Notes: a model not told the origin generated them from the letters alone. A DNA stretch of 64,000 bases from Deltaproteobacteria bacterium (GCA_020852955.1 JADYZW010000064.1:56295-120294); one strand, 5' to 3'. Positions 8,797 through 17,364 are shown, numbered from the stretch's first letter. A program made the numbers and translations.

Positions 8797-10005
8797 TCAT
8801 CGAGGCGTAAGGCCGGTGAGCAGGTGGCCGAGCTTCTCCTGCTTCGTCCGGAGATAGGTCAGATTGCCACTTCGCGGCGCGACCTCGAGCGGCACCCGCT
8901 CGACGACCTCGATGCCGTATCCCTGGAGACCGACCACTTTCCGCGGGTTGTTGGTGAGCAACCGTACGCGCCGGAGACCGAGATCGCGCAGAACCTGCGC
9001 GCTGATGCCGTAATCGCGCAGATCCTCCTCGAAACCGAGCTCCAGATTCGCCTCGACCGTATCCCGCCCCTGGTCCTGCAGCGCGTAGGCGCGGATCTTG
9101 TTGGCGAGGCCGATGCCCCGGCCCTCCTGGTGCATGTACACGACCACGCCCTGCCCGAGGTCGTCGATCACGCGCAGCGCCTGCTCCAGCTGCTCGCCGC
9201 AGTCGCAGCGCTCCGACTGGAAAACGTCGCCGGTCAGGCACTGCGAGTGCACGCGCACCAGCGGAACGTCGCCCGGCTTGAACCCGCCCTTCACCAGCGC
9301 CATGTGCTCGTGGCGATCGATCGAGTTGCGATACACGATCGCGCGGAAGCGGCCCCCGGTCGCCGTCGTGAACTCGGACTCGACGGCGCGCTCGACGAGG
9401 AGCTCGCTCCGCAACCGGTGCGCTCCGAGCGCCGCCAGCGTCGTCAGGCGGAGGCCGTGGGCGTGCGCGAGGCGCTCGAGGTCGGCGCGCGTCGCGACCG
9501 CGCCGTCCTCGCAAAGCACCGTACAGAACACCGCGGCCGGACGCATGCCGGCCAGCCGCATGAGATCGACCGCGCCCTCCGGGTGGCGCTTGTACGCGAG
9601 CACGCCGCCGCGTTGCACCTGGACGGGAAAGACGTGCCCCGGCATCGCGAGATCCGCCGGCCCCGCGCCGTCGGCGACCGTCACCAGGATCGTCCGCGCC
9701 CGGTCGGCCGCAGAAATCCCGGTGGTGACGCCCGTCCGCGCCTCGATCGACGCTCCGAAGGCCGGCTGTCGCGTCGGCGCGAGGGGGTTCCCGAGCAACG
9801 GGATGCCGAGACGACGCATGCGGCCTTCGGTGAGCGCCAGACAGATGAGCCCGCGCGCGTGCATTGCCATGAAGTTGACGGTGGCGGGTGTCACGCGCTC
9901 GGCGGCGGCGCACAGCACGCCGTCTCCGCCCTCGCGCTCGTCGATCAGGACCACCAGCTGGCCCGCGCGCACGTCCACCAGGATCTCGTCGATCGGTGAC
10001 ACCAT
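8797..10005 (-). CDS. ribBA: RibBA-type GTP cyclohydrolase II with degenerate DHBP synthase domain
   Basis: A 402-residue two-domain protein. The C-terminal RibA half looks fully functional: zinc ligands Cys256, Cys267 and Cys269 in SQCLTGDVFQSERCDCGEQL, the MHQEGRGIGL loop, and DLRDYG. It should open GTP to start riboflavin synthesis. The N-terminal RibB half keeps its fold (TTGISAADRA, PGHVFP), but its catalytic acidic loop reads IDEREGGDG at residues 21-29 instead of the usual DDEDRExEGD, the GHTEA motif is RHPEG, and the CE-I/L..EDG segment has Thr for Glu. DHBP synthase activity is therefore doubtful. The ATG at 10005 is preferred over an in-frame GTG at 10020. Confidence 0.93.
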   Translation of the reverse strand: MVSPIDEILVDVRAGQLVVLIDEREGGDGVLCAAAERVTPATVNFMAMHARGLICLALTEGRMRRLGIPLLGNPLAPTRQPAFGASIEARTGVTTGISAADRARTILVTVADGAGPADLAMPGHVFPVQVQRGGVLAYKRHPEGAVDLMRLAGMRPAAVFCTVLCEDGAVATRADLERLAHAHGLRLTTLAALGAHRLRSELLVERAVESEFTTATGGRFRAIVYRNSIDRHEHMALVKGGFKPGDVPLVRVHSQCLTGDVFQSERCDCGEQLEQALRVIDDLGQGVVVYMHQEGRGIGLANKIRAYALQDQGRDTVEANLELGFEEDLRDYGISAQVLRDLGLRRVRLLTNNPRKVVGLQGYGIEVVERVPLEVAPRSGNLTYLRTKQEKLGHLLTGLTPR

Positions 10006-10035
10006 CGGAGCTCGGCACACTATAGCCGCTCTCCG

Positions 10036-11166
10036 CTAGTATGCCACGCGTCCGTCGCGGAGCACGTCGGACCCGAGGGGCACGACCACCGGCCGGTCGA
10101 GACGCGGACCGTCGCCGAGCCGTCGGAGGCCGAGTGCCCCGAGCATCGGCCGGGCGTCGCTCCCGAGCAGGACGGGCGCCGTAACCACCGCGAGACGGTC
10201 GACCAACCGCGCGTGCACCATGGCGGCCGCGAGATCGCCTCCGCCCTCGACGAGGACGCTCACGATCCCGCGGGTCGCGAGGACGCGCAGCAGCGCCGCG
10301 AGATCCACCTTGCCGTCGATCGCGGGCATCACGATCACCTCGACGCCGGCGGCGGCGAAGGATCGGCGCCGCCGGGTCGGCGCCGCCGCCGTCGTCGCGA
10401 CGATCGTGGCGGCGGCCGATCGTTGCCGCACGACCGTGGCGTCGATCGGCATCCGGAGGCGCCCGTCGATCACGATGCGCAGCGGGTCGCGTCCGCCGCG
10501 GAGGCGGCACCGGAGCGAGGGATCGTCGGCGCGCACCGTCCCGGACCCGACCATCACCGCATCGACGCGATTCCGGAGCTCGTGCACCCATCGCCGCGCG
10601 GCGGCCCCGGTGATCCAGCGCGATTCGCCCGCGGCGGTCGCGATGCGGCCATCGAGCGACGCCGCGAGCTTCAGGATGACGAAGGGTCGGCGCCGGACGA
10701 CGAAGTGGCGGAACCAGGCGGACACGCCGGCGGCCTCCTCGGCGAGCACGCCGGTCGTGACCGCGACGCCCGCGCGCGCGAGCCTGCGGAACCCACGACC
10801 CCGCACGCGCGGATTGGGATCGCCCACCGCGGCCACGACCCGTGCGACGCCGGCCGCGACGACGGCGTCGGCACAGGGCGGCGTGCGGCCGAAATGCGCG
10901 CACGGCTCCAACGTGACGTAGAGGGTCGCGCCCCGCGCGCGGGCGCCGGCGCGCCGCAGGGCGACGACCTCCGCGTGCGGCCCGCCGACCGGACGCGTCC
11001 ATCCTTCCCCGACGACGCGTCCCGCCTTCACCACCACCGCGCCGACGGCCGGGTTCGGGCTCGTCCGGCCGAGCGCCCGCTCGGCCAGGGCGACCGCGCG
11101 GCGCATCCACCGGGCGTCGTCGGCGCGCTCACGGTTCCTTCGGCTTCCGCCCCTGGGCGTCGCCAC
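10036..11166 (-). CDS. ribD: Bifunctional riboflavin deaminase/reductase RibD
   Basis: A 376-residue fusion. The N-terminal cytidine-deaminase-like domain has the zinc motif HAE (GGPHAEVVAL) and PCAHFGRTPPC, and deaminates the diaminopyrimidine. The C-terminal reductase domain (from about residue 160, FVILKLAASLDGRI...SRWITG) reduces the ribosyl chain with NADPH; VLVEGGG is the conserved end motif. SPNPAVGAVVV is the canonical N-terminal segment. The ATG at 11166 overlaps the end of nrdR by 38 bases; the Met at 11106 would be a shorter alternative. It lies 30 bases upstream of the ribBA ATG with no ribE between. Confidence 0.95.
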   Translation of the reverse strand: MATPRGGSRRNRERADDARWMRRAVALAERALGRTSPNPAVGAVVVKAGRVVGEGWTRPVGGPHAEVVALRRAGARARGATLYVTLEPCAHFGRTPPCADAVVAAGVARVVAAVGDPNPRVRGRGFRRLARAGVAVTTGVLAEEAAGVSAWFRHFVVRRRPFVILKLAASLDGRIATAAGESRWITGAAARRWVHELRNRVDAVMVGSGTVRADDPSLRCRLRGGRDPLRIVIDGRLRMPIDATVVRQRSAAATIVATTAAAPTRRRRSFAAAGVEVIVMPAIDGKVDLAALLRVLATRGIVSVLVEGGGDLAAAMVHARLVDRLAVVTAPVLLGSDARPMLGALGLRRLGDGPRLDRPVVVPLGSDVLRDGRVAY

Positions 11167-11620
11167 GACGCTCCTTGAGGAGCGTCTGCAGCTCCTCCAT
11201 GAACTCGCCGATGTCCTCGAACGAGCGGTAGACGGACGCGAACCGTACGTACGCGACCTTGTCGAGCCCGTGCAGCTCGCGCATGAGCGCCTCGCCGATC
11301 GTCGAGCTCGGCAGCTCCTTCTCGCCGCTCTCCTGCAGCGTGCGTTCGATGCGGTCGACCACCGCCTCGATCGCCTCGATCCCGACGGGACGCTTCTCGC
11401 AGGCGCGCTTGAGGCCCGCGACGATCTTCATGCGATCGAACGGCTCGCGCCGCCCGTCCTTCTTGACGATCAGCGGGAACGCCTCCTCGGCGCGCTCGTA
11501 CGTCGTGAACCGCCGTGCGCACTGGAGACATTCGCGCCGGCGGCGGATCACGTCCCCCTCCTTCGACAGGCGCGAGTCGATGACCTTGTTCTCGAGGTCG
11601 CGGCAGAAGGGGCACTTCAC
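11129..11620 (-). CDS. nrdR: Transcriptional repressor NrdR
   Basis: A 163-residue regulator of ribonucleotide reductase genes. An N-terminal zinc ribbon has CPFC and CLQC (residues 3-6 and 31-34), followed by RRRRECLQCARRFTTYE. The ATP-cone domain begins near VIVKKDGRREPFDR-type sequence (here IVKKDGRREPFD). The GTG start at 11620 overlaps the glyA stop as GTGA. Longer in-frame extensions read through antisense of glyA and are not credible. The glyA-nrdR-ribD order is conserved in many Deltaproteobacteria. No nrd genes or NrdR boxes were found in this window. Confidence 0.96.
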   Translation of the reverse strand: MKCPFCRDLENKVIDSRLSKEGDVIRRRRECLQCARRFTTYERAEEAFPLIVKKDGRREPFDRMKIVAGLKRACEKRPVGIEAIEAVVDRIERTLQESGEKELPSSTIGEALMRELHGLDKVAYVRFASVYRSFEDIGEFMEELQTLLKERRGDAQGRKPKEP

Positions 11621-12906
11621 CGGCGGTCGCGCCCCGCGCGCTCGAGCGACGCGCGAGCTCCCGAGCGGTCGGGGTAGATCGGAAAACGGTCGCAGAGCGC
11701 CGCCACCTCCTCGCCGATCGCCCGGAGCGCCGCCGCGTCGCCGACCCGCGACAGCGCGCGCGCGATCAGATCGCCGACGACGCCCATCTCGGGCTCCCGC
11801 ATGCCGCGCGAGGTCACCGCCGGCGTGCCGATGCGCACGCCGCTCGTCACCATCGGCGAGCGCGGGTCGAAGGGCACCGTGTTCTTGTTCACGGTGATGC
11901 GGGCCTGATCGAGCGTCGCCTCGGCGACCTTGCCCGTGAGCTCGCTCCCGCGGAGGTCGAGCATCATGAGGTGGTTGTCGGTGCCGCCCGTGAGCAACTG
12001 GAACCCGCGCTCGATCAGGCGCGCCGCGAGCGCCTTCGCGTTCGCGACGACCTGGCGCTGATACTCCTTGAACTCCGGCGTCAGCGCCTCCTTGAACGCG
12101 ACCGCCTTCGCCGCGATCACGTGCATGAGCGGGCCGCCCTGATTTCCGGGGAAGACCGAGGAGTTCAGGCTCTTCGCGTGCTCCTCCCGACAGAGCACGA
12201 GCCCGCCGCGCGGCCCGCGCAACGTCTTGTGCGTGGTGCTGGTCACGAAGTCGCAGTGGGGAACCGGAGACGGGTGGATGTCCGCGGCGACGAGTCCGGC
12301 GAAATGCGCCATGTCCGCCATCAGGAGCGCGCCCACCTCGTCGGCGATGGTCCGGAAGCGCGCGAAGTCGAGCGTCCGGGGATAGGCGCTGTAGCCGGCG
12401 ATGATCATCTTCGGACGATGCCGGCGCGCAAGCGCCTCCACCTGCTCGTAGTCGAGCCGGTGGTCCGACTCGCGGACGCCGTAGTGCACGACCTCGAAGA
12501 ACTTGCCCGAGAAGTTGACCGGGCTCCCGTGCGTGAGGTGGCCGCCGTGGCTCAGGTTCATCGCGAGCATCGTTGCACCCTGCTCGAGCTGCGAGAAGTA
12601 CACGGCCATATTGGCCTGCGATCCCGAGTGCGGCTGGACGTTGGCGTGATCGGCGCCGAAGAGCTCCTTCACCCGCGCGATCGCGAGCGCCTCCACGACG
12701 TCCACGAACTCGCAGCCGCCGTAGTAGCGTTTGCCCGGATAGCCCTCGGCGTACTTGTTGGTGAGCACCGAGCCCTGGGCCTCCAGCACCGCCTCGCTGA
12801 CGATGTTCTCGGACGCGATCAGCTCGAGATTGCGCATCTGGCGGCCGGTCTCGCGGCCAATGGCCTCCATCACTTCGGGGTCGGTTCTGGCTAGGTGACT
12901 GGTCAT
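11617..12906 (-). CDS. glyA: Serine hydroxymethyltransferase
   Basis: A 429-residue PLP enzyme interconverting serine and glycine with tetrahydrofolate. Family features include NLELIASENIVSEAVLEAQGS, the GGCEFVD segment, HSGSQANMAVY, DMAHFAGLVA, and the PLP-lysine motif STTHKTLRGPRGG. Length is typical. It is the first gene after the terminator at 12927-12980, so it probably heads its own transcript with nrdR and the rib genes. A GAGG lies about 11 bases before the ATG. Confidence 0.97.
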   Translation of the reverse strand: MTSHLARTDPEVMEAIGRETGRQMRNLELIASENIVSEAVLEAQGSVLTNKYAEGYPGKRYYGGCEFVDVVEALAIARVKELFGADHANVQPHSGSQANMAVYFSQLEQGATMLAMNLSHGGHLTHGSPVNFSGKFFEVVHYGVRESDHRLDYEQVEALARRHRPKMIIAGYSAYPRTLDFARFRTIADEVGALLMADMAHFAGLVAADIHPSPVPHCDFVTSTTHKTLRGPRGGLVLCREEHAKSLNSSVFPGNQGGPLMHVIAAKAVAFKEALTPEFKEYQRQVVANAKALAARLIERGFQLLTGGTDNHLMMLDLRGSELTGKVAEATLDQARITVNKNTVPFDPRSPMVTSGVRIGTPAVTSRGMREPEMGVVGDLIARALSRVGDAAALRAIGEEVAALCDRFPIYPDRSGARASLERAGRDRR

Positions 12907-12926
12907 GGCTGCGCGTCCTCGTCGGC

Positions 12927-12980
12927 AAAAAAAATCGCAGAACTGGCCCTTCGCTACGACGTCCGGCCGGTCTCTGCGAT
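12927..12980 (-). terminator. Rho-independent terminator after acpP
   Basis: On the minus strand an imperfect GC-rich stem is closed by perfect 8-base arms ATCGCAGA (12973-12980) and TCTGCGAT (12934-12941), with further pairing GGCC-type sequence inside. It is followed immediately by eight T (12934-12927). It lies about 61 bases after the acpP stop and 20 bases before the glyA start, and so separates the fab and glyA transcripts. Confidence 0.85.
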
Positions 12981-13041
12981 CGTCACGTCCCCGCGGGCGG
13001 GCGTCGTCGGTCGAGGCCGCAACGCCGCCGCTCGATCCGGT

Positions 13042-13278
13042 CTACTTCCGGCTTTCGATGTAGTTCACCACGTCCTGCACGGTCCGGATCTTCTCGGCTT
13101 CCTCGTCCGAGATCTCCATCTCGTACTCTTCTTCCAGCGCCATCACCAACTCGACGATGTCGAGCGAGTCGGCGCCGAGATCCTCGATGAAGGAGGCCTC
13201 GGGCGTGACCTCGTCCTCACTGACGCCGAGCTGCTCGCAGATGATCTCGCGTACCTTGGCCTCGACCGTCGATGCCAT
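13042..13278 (-). CDS. acpP: Acyl carrier protein
   Basis: A 78-residue acidic protein carrying fatty-acyl intermediates. The phosphopantetheine attachment Ser is in the canonical DLGADSLDIVELVMALEEE. The N-terminal KVREIICEQLGV and C-terminal VQDVVNYIE match bacterial ACPs. It lies 9 bases after fabG in the fab operon. The usual following gene fabF is absent; a terminator comes next. Confidence 0.98.
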   Translation of the reverse strand: MASTVEAKVREIICEQLGVSEDEVTPEASFIEDLGADSLDIVELVMALEEEYEMEISDEEAEKIRTVQDVVNYIESRK

Positions 13279-13287
13279 GCTCCCTCC

Positions 13288-14031
13288 TCACACGTACATG
13301 CCGCCGTTGATGTGTAGGACCTGCCCCGTGATGTAGCTCGCGCCGGGCCCCGCGAGAAACGTGACGGCGGCGGCGACGTCTTCCGCCCGCCCGAGCCGCC
13401 CGAGCGGGACCATCGTTTGGTACATGGCTCGCGCGTCGGCGTCCAGAGTTCGAGTCATGTCGGTCTCGATGAATCCCGGCGCGACCACGTTGGCCGTGAC
13501 GTTCCGGGACGCGAGCTCCCGCGCCGTCGATTTCGTGAAACCGATGATGCCAGCCTTCGCGGCCGCGTAGGCCGCCTGCCCCGTGTTGCCCGTCACCCCG
13601 ACCACGGAGCTCAGATTGACGATCCGCCCGCGGCGGGCGCGCATCATGGGACGCGCAACGGCCTTGGTGCAATTGAAGACTCCCTTGAGGTTGACGTCGA
13701 GCACCCGCTGCCACTGCTCGTCGGTGATCCGCACGATCAGGGCATCCGCCGAAACGCCGGCATTGTTGACCAGGACATCCACCTTGCCAAGACGCGCCAC
13801 CACGTCGCGCACGACCGCGTCGACCTCCGCCGCATTCGCGACGTCGAGCGCGACCGCCTCGGCGGCGCCGCCGCCCGCGACGATGTCGGCGACGACCCGC
13901 TCCGCCCCCTCGCGCTGCGTCCGGTAGCCGACGACGACGCGCGCGCCCGCCGCGGCGAGGCCGCGGGCGATCGCCGCGCCGATGCCGCGCGACGCGCCGG
14001 TCACGAGCGCAACGTCGCCGCCGAGCGTCAC
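13288..14031 (-). CDS. fabG: 3-oxoacyl-ACP reductase FabG
   Basis: A 247-residue short-chain dehydrogenase reducing beta-ketoacyl-ACP with NADPH. The cofactor motif TGASRGIG lies at residues 10-17, followed by NNAGVSAD, the catalytic Ser in NLSSVVG, and Tyr-Lys in YAAAKAG. The C-terminal INGGMYV is typical of FabG. The GTG at 14031 overlaps the fabD stop (GTGA); the frame upstream of this is an out-of-gene extension. Confidence 0.96.
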   Translation of the reverse strand: MTLGGDVALVTGASRGIGAAIARGLAAAGARVVVGYRTQREGAERVVADIVAGGGAAEAVALDVANAAEVDAVVRDVVARLGKVDVLVNNAGVSADALIVRITDEQWQRVLDVNLKGVFNCTKAVARPMMRARRGRIVNLSSVVGVTGNTGQAAYAAAKAGIIGFTKSTARELASRNVTANVVAPGFIETDMTRTLDADARAMYQTMVPLGRLGRAEDVAAAVTFLAGPGASYITGQVLHINGGMYV

Positions 14032-15002
14032 GCGCGCACCTCCGCCGCGGGTCCGACGCCGTCCTCGAGGCTCCCGCTCGCTAGCCCGAGCTTCATGCGC
14101 TGCGCGATCTTGGCCAGCACCTGTCCCGGGCCGACCTCGATCACCCGGAGGCACCCGAGCGCCCGCAGGAGCCGCATCGACTCCGCCCAGCGAACGGGGG
14201 CCGTCACCTGCGTCACGAGAAGCTCGCGGATGCGGGCAGCGTCCGCGTTGAGCGTCGCCTCGACGTTGCTGACGACCGGAACGGCCGGCGTCCGCACTTC
14301 GACCTCGGCGAGCGCCTGCGCGAGCGCGGCGGCGACGGGGGTCATCAGCGCGCAGTGGAACGGAGCGCTCACCGCGAGCGCGATGACGCGCGCGCCGGCC
14401 GCCTTGGCGGCCACCATCACGCGCGCAACCGCCGCACGATGCCCGGCGACCACGACCTGTCCCGCCCCGTTGAAGTTCGCGGGGCTCACGATCTCGCCCT
14501 CGGCGGCGGCGGCGCAGAGCTCCGCCACCCTGGCGTCCTCGAGACCGACGATCGCCGCCATCGTGCCGACCCCGTCCGGCACCGCGGACTGCATGAGCCG
14601 GCCGCGCAGGCGCACGAGCCGGACAGCGTCGCGGAAGGCGAGCGCTCCGGCGACGACGAGCGCCGTGTACTCACCGAGGCTGTGTCCCGCGACCCAGCGC
14701 GGTACGATCCCGCTCGTCGGACCGAGGGCGCGCCACGTCGCCACGCTCACCGCCAGGATGGCCGGCTGGCAGACCTCGGTCCGCGTGAGCTCCGCTTCGG
14801 GACCCTCGAAACACAGCCGGGTGAGCGGGAACCCGACGGCATCGTCGGCCTCCGCCATGGTCGCGCGCGCGGCCGCGTGCTCCGCGACCAGGCGCGCACC
14901 CATCCCGACGCGCTGCGATCCCTGTCCGGGAAACAGCAGCGCCGTCGGGTCGGCCGCCGGCGCCGCGGACTCCGATGACGTCGCCACCAACGGCGGCGTC
15001 AC
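14028..15002 (-). CDS. fabD: Malonyl-CoA:ACP transacylase FabD
   Basis: A 324-residue acyltransferase loading malonyl onto ACP. The N-terminal LFPGQGSQRVGMG, the nucleophile motif GHSLGEYTAL, the arginine-containing VRLRGRLMQ, and the catalytic His in SAPFHCALM are all present. An N-terminal tail of about 20 residues (Ala/Ser/Pro-rich) precedes the domain. The GTG start at 15002 overlaps the rpmF stop (GTGA). plsX and fabH, normally between rpmF and fabD, are absent. Confidence 0.95.
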   Translation of the reverse strand: MTPPLVATSSESAAPAADPTALLFPGQGSQRVGMGARLVAEHAAARATMAEADDAVGFPLTRLCFEGPEAELTRTEVCQPAILAVSVATWRALGPTSGIVPRWVAGHSLGEYTALVVAGALAFRDAVRLVRLRGRLMQSAVPDGVGTMAAIVGLEDARVAELCAAAAEGEIVSPANFNGAGQVVVAGHRAAVARVMVAAKAAGARVIALAVSAPFHCALMTPVAAALAQALAEVEVRTPAVPVVSNVEATLNADAARIRELLVTQVTAPVRWAESMRLLRALGCLRVIEVGPGQVLAKIAQRMKLGLASGSLEDGVGPAAEVRA

Positions 15003-15181
15003 GCCTCCGCGGTATCGAGCACTTTGCGCCCGCGGTATTCGCCGCAATGCGCGCAGGCGCGGTGCCGCAGCATGGGCTCGCTGCAGCTCGGACACGTAAT
15101 GAAACTCGCCGGGCGGAGCGCGTCGTGCGCGCGCCGCTTGTTGCGCTTGGTGCTGGACGTCCGTCGCTTCGGAACTGCCAT
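14999..15181 (-). CDS. rpmF: Large ribosomal subunit protein bL32
   Basis: A 60-residue ribosomal protein. It begins AVPKRRTSSTKRNKRRAHDAL, and carries a zinc-ribbon with CPSC and CAHC followed by YRGRKVL. The four cysteines indicate the zinc-binding (C+) form. It is placed directly after yceD and before fabD, a near-universal bacterial arrangement. Confidence 0.98.
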   Translation of the reverse strand: MAVPKRRTSSTKRNKRRAHDALRPASFITCPSCSEPMLRHRACAHCGEYRGRKVLDTAEA

Positions 15182-15199
15182 GACCCCTCCTCCGCGCGC

Positions 15200-15733
15200 T
15201 CAGGCGCCGCGGTCGATCTTGAGATTGCGGAGCGCGGACCAGCGAGGATCGCCGGTCTCGACGGTGCAGCCGCACTGGGCGGTGTTGCGGTTGCTGCCGC
15301 ACTGCGGGCAAAGCCCCCGGCACTCTTCACCACAGAGTGGCCGCGTCGGCAAGGCGAGCATGACCTGCTCGTAGACGAGCGGGGTGAGGTCGACCTCCGT
15401 CCCCTCGTAGAACGACTGGACGAGGTCGCCCGGCGCGAGCTCGATCTCCCCGCTGAGGCGCGTCGCCGGGGTCAGAACCACCGAGAACTCCTGGGCGACG
15501 TCGAGCGGGAAGGCTTCGAGGCACCGCCCGCAGGTCGCCTCGGCCCGGCCCACCACCTCGCCGTCGAAGAAGAGATCGAGCTGGGACCGGGAGTATCGGA
15601 CCCGGACTCGCAGCGGCGCACGGAACTCGTAGTCGTGATTCGCCTTCGCGAGGGTCGCGTTCAGCTCCTCGATCGGCTCGGCGTAGTCGAGCCGGTCTTC
15701 GACCGCGAGAATGTCGTGCAGTTGGACCTTCAT
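15200..15733 (-). CDS. YceD/DUF177 family protein
   Basis: A 177-residue DUF177 protein. This family is nearly always encoded directly before rpmF and is implicated in 23S rRNA accumulation. Cysteine pairs CGRCLEAF and CGEECRGLCPQCGSN are the characteristic metal-binding-like motifs. The ATG at 15733 gives MKVQLHDI, a usual start. An in-frame Met 11 codons earlier is less likely, because it would sit close to the predicted transcription start. The promoter at 15789-15817 lies about 56 bases upstream. Confidence 0.88.
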   Translation of the reverse strand: MKVQLHDILAVEDRLDYAEPIEELNATLAKANHDYEFRAPLRVRVRYSRSQLDLFFDGEVVGRAEATCGRCLEAFPLDVAQEFSVVLTPATRLSGEIELAPGDLVQSFYEGTEVDLTPLVYEQVMLALPTRPLCGEECRGLCPQCGSNRNTAQCGCTVETGDPRWSALRNLKIDRGA

Positions 15734-15788
15734 GAGCGAAGACGTCGGCGCGCCCCGGGTGGACACGGGCGCGCGGGTCTGGACGGTG

Positions 15789-15817
15789 TTTATACGAGCC
15801 GGCTCCGGGGGCTACAA
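15789..15817 (-). promoter_or_regulatory. Sigma-70-type promoter of the yceD-rpmF-fab operon
   Basis: Reading the minus strand, the -35 TTGTAG (15817-15812) and -10 TATAAA (15794-15789; 5 of 6) are 17 bases apart. Transcription would begin near 15782, about 50 bases before the yceD ATG. It is one of the few AT-rich patches in an otherwise very GC-rich region. Confidence 0.6.
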
Positions 15818-15846
15818 GCGCGGCGGGCGACCGGTCGCCGGCCGGG

Positions 15847-16875
15847 TCAGCCTTCCGAGCCCCCGCGCCGATCGACGCCGAGCCGTCGCTCCAAGCGTCG
15901 GACCCGCCGCAGCAGGTCCGGCAGGCGCAGGATCGCCGCCGAGGTGCGGCGCCAGAGCCCGACCTCCATCGCCGGATAGCCGCCGACGGTCTTCCCCGCA
16001 GGCACCGAGTTCGGAACGCCGCTCTGCGCCGCCACCTGCACACCGTCGCCGATCATGAGGTGCCCCGCGGCTCCCGCCTGCCCGCCCATCTGGACGCCGC
16101 GGCCGATCTTCGTCGATCCCGCGATCCCCACCTGCGCCGCCAGGAAGCTGTGCGCGCCGACCTCGCAGTTGTGGGCGATCATCACGAGGTTGTCGAGCTT
16201 GGCGCCGCGCCGGACGATCGTGGCCTCGAGCGTCGCGCGGTCGACCGTCGTGTTCGCGCCGATCTCCACGTCGTCCTCGATCACGACGACGCCGATCTGC
16301 GGGATCTTCACCGCGCCGGTCGGGCTCGGCGCGAAGCCGAAGCCATCGGCCCCGATCACGACCCCGGCGTGCAACACCACGCGATCGCCGATCCGGACGC
16401 GCTCACGCACGACCACGCCGGCGTGCGCGACGAAGTCGCGGCCGATCCTCGCGCCCTCGTAGATGGTCACGTGCGGGTGGATCGTCGCGCTCGGTCCGAT
16501 CTCGACGCGCTCTCCTATGACCGCGTAGGGACCGATCGACGTCGGCGCCGCGATGCGCGCGCTCGCCGCGACCACCGCCGTCGGGTGGACGCCGGGCGTC
16601 GGCGCGGGAGGGCGGTGGAAGAGCGCCAGCACCCGCGCGAAGCAGAGGTACGGATTGTCGGCGCGGAGCGTCGCGATCGGGAGCGCCGCCGTGCCGGTCG
16701 CGACGATCGCCGCCGACGCCCGCGTGGCGGCGAGCTGCGCGGCGTATTTCGGGTTCGCGAGGAACGTGAGGTCGCCCGGACCGGCCTCCTCGAGCCCGCG
16801 GATCGCGCCGATCTCGATCGCGCCGTCCCCCCGCAGCTCGCAGCCCAGCCGTTCCGCGATCTCCGCGAGCGTCAT
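15847..16875 (-). CDS. lpxD: UDP-3-O-acylglucosamine N-acyltransferase LpxD
   Basis: A 342-residue left-handed beta-helix enzyme that adds the second acyl chain during lipid A synthesis. The N-terminal uridine-binding domain has DLTFLANPKYAAQL. It is followed by about ten hexapeptide turns and the catalytic-His region DGFGFAP and MIAHNCEVGAH. The C-terminal helix is Arg-rich. It is a lone lpx gene here, without lpxA or fabZ. It diverges from hisI across 108 bases. Confidence 0.95.
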   Translation of the reverse strand: MTLAEIAERLGCELRGDGAIEIGAIRGLEEAGPGDLTFLANPKYAAQLAATRASAAIVATGTAALPIATLRADNPYLCFARVLALFHRPPAPTPGVHPTAVVAASARIAAPTSIGPYAVIGERVEIGPSATIHPHVTIYEGARIGRDFVAHAGVVVRERVRIGDRVVLHAGVVIGADGFGFAPSPTGAVKIPQIGVVVIEDDVEIGANTTVDRATLEATIVRRGAKLDNLVMIAHNCEVGAHSFLAAQVGIAGSTKIGRGVQMGGQAGAAGHLMIGDGVQVAAQSGVPNSVPAGKTVGGYPAMEVGLWRRTSAAILRLPDLLRRVRRLERRLGVDRRGGSEG

Positions 16876-16933
16876 CGTGGGAGTGGCTTAGGCCGAAGCG
16901 TCCGGACCCGCAAGCCATGGCGCACACGCGAGT

Positions 16934-16962
16934 TTGCCGGCCCCGGAGGCCTGTGTTACGAA
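16934..16962 (+). promoter_or_regulatory. Possible promoter for hisI-hisG
   Basis: TTGCCG (4 of 6) and TACGAA (3 of 6) are separated by 17 bases in the lpxD-hisI divergent intergenic region. The predicted start would be about 15 bases before the hisI ATG. The match is only fair. Confidence 0.3.
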
Positions 16963-16983
16963 GCCCGTTTCCGAACCGCCGGC

Positions 16984-17364
16984 ATGGAGCACATCATCGA
17001 CTTCGCCAAAGGCGACGGGCTCGTCCCGGTGGTCGTCCAGGACGACCGATCCGGCGCCGTCCTGATGCTCGCCTACATGAATCGGGAGGCCTTCGATCGC
17101 ACGGTCGCGACCGGCTACGCCACGTACTGGAGCCGCTCGCGCCAGAGCTTCTGGGTGAAGGGCGAGAGCTCCGGGCACCGGCAGAAGGTGCGCGCGATCC
17201 ACATCGACTGCGACGGCGACACGGTGCTGCTGCGGGTCGAGCAGGAGGGCGGTGCCGCCTGCCATGAAGGCTATCCGAGCTGCTTCTTCCGCAGGCGCGC
17301 CGACGACGCATGGCAGGTCGTCGAGACCCGCGTCTTCGATCCCGCCGAGGTCTACGCGAAGTGA
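16984..17364 (+). CDS. hisI: Phosphoribosyl-AMP cyclohydrolase HisI
   Basis: A 126-residue monofunctional enzyme that opens the purine ring of PR-AMP in histidine synthesis. Visible features: DDRSGAVLMLAYMN, the SRSRQSFWVKGESSG substrate loop, the metal site DCDGDT, and ACHEGYPSCFFR with the zinc cysteines. It lacks the C-terminal HisE pyrophosphatase domain. The stop overlaps the hisG GTG start (GTGA). Confidence 0.96.
   Translation: MEHIIDFAKGDGLVPVVVQDDRSGAVLMLAYMNREAFDRTVATGYATYWSRSRQSFWVKGESSGHRQKVRAIHIDCDGDTVLLRVEQEGGAACHEGYPSCFFRRRADDAWQVVETRVFDPAEVYAK

Noticed and set aside
5343..9999. Long plus-strand open frames opposite leuS, nusB, ribH and ribBA
   Set aside because: They mirror conserved minus-strand genes codon for codon in the complementary frame and show only biased composition.
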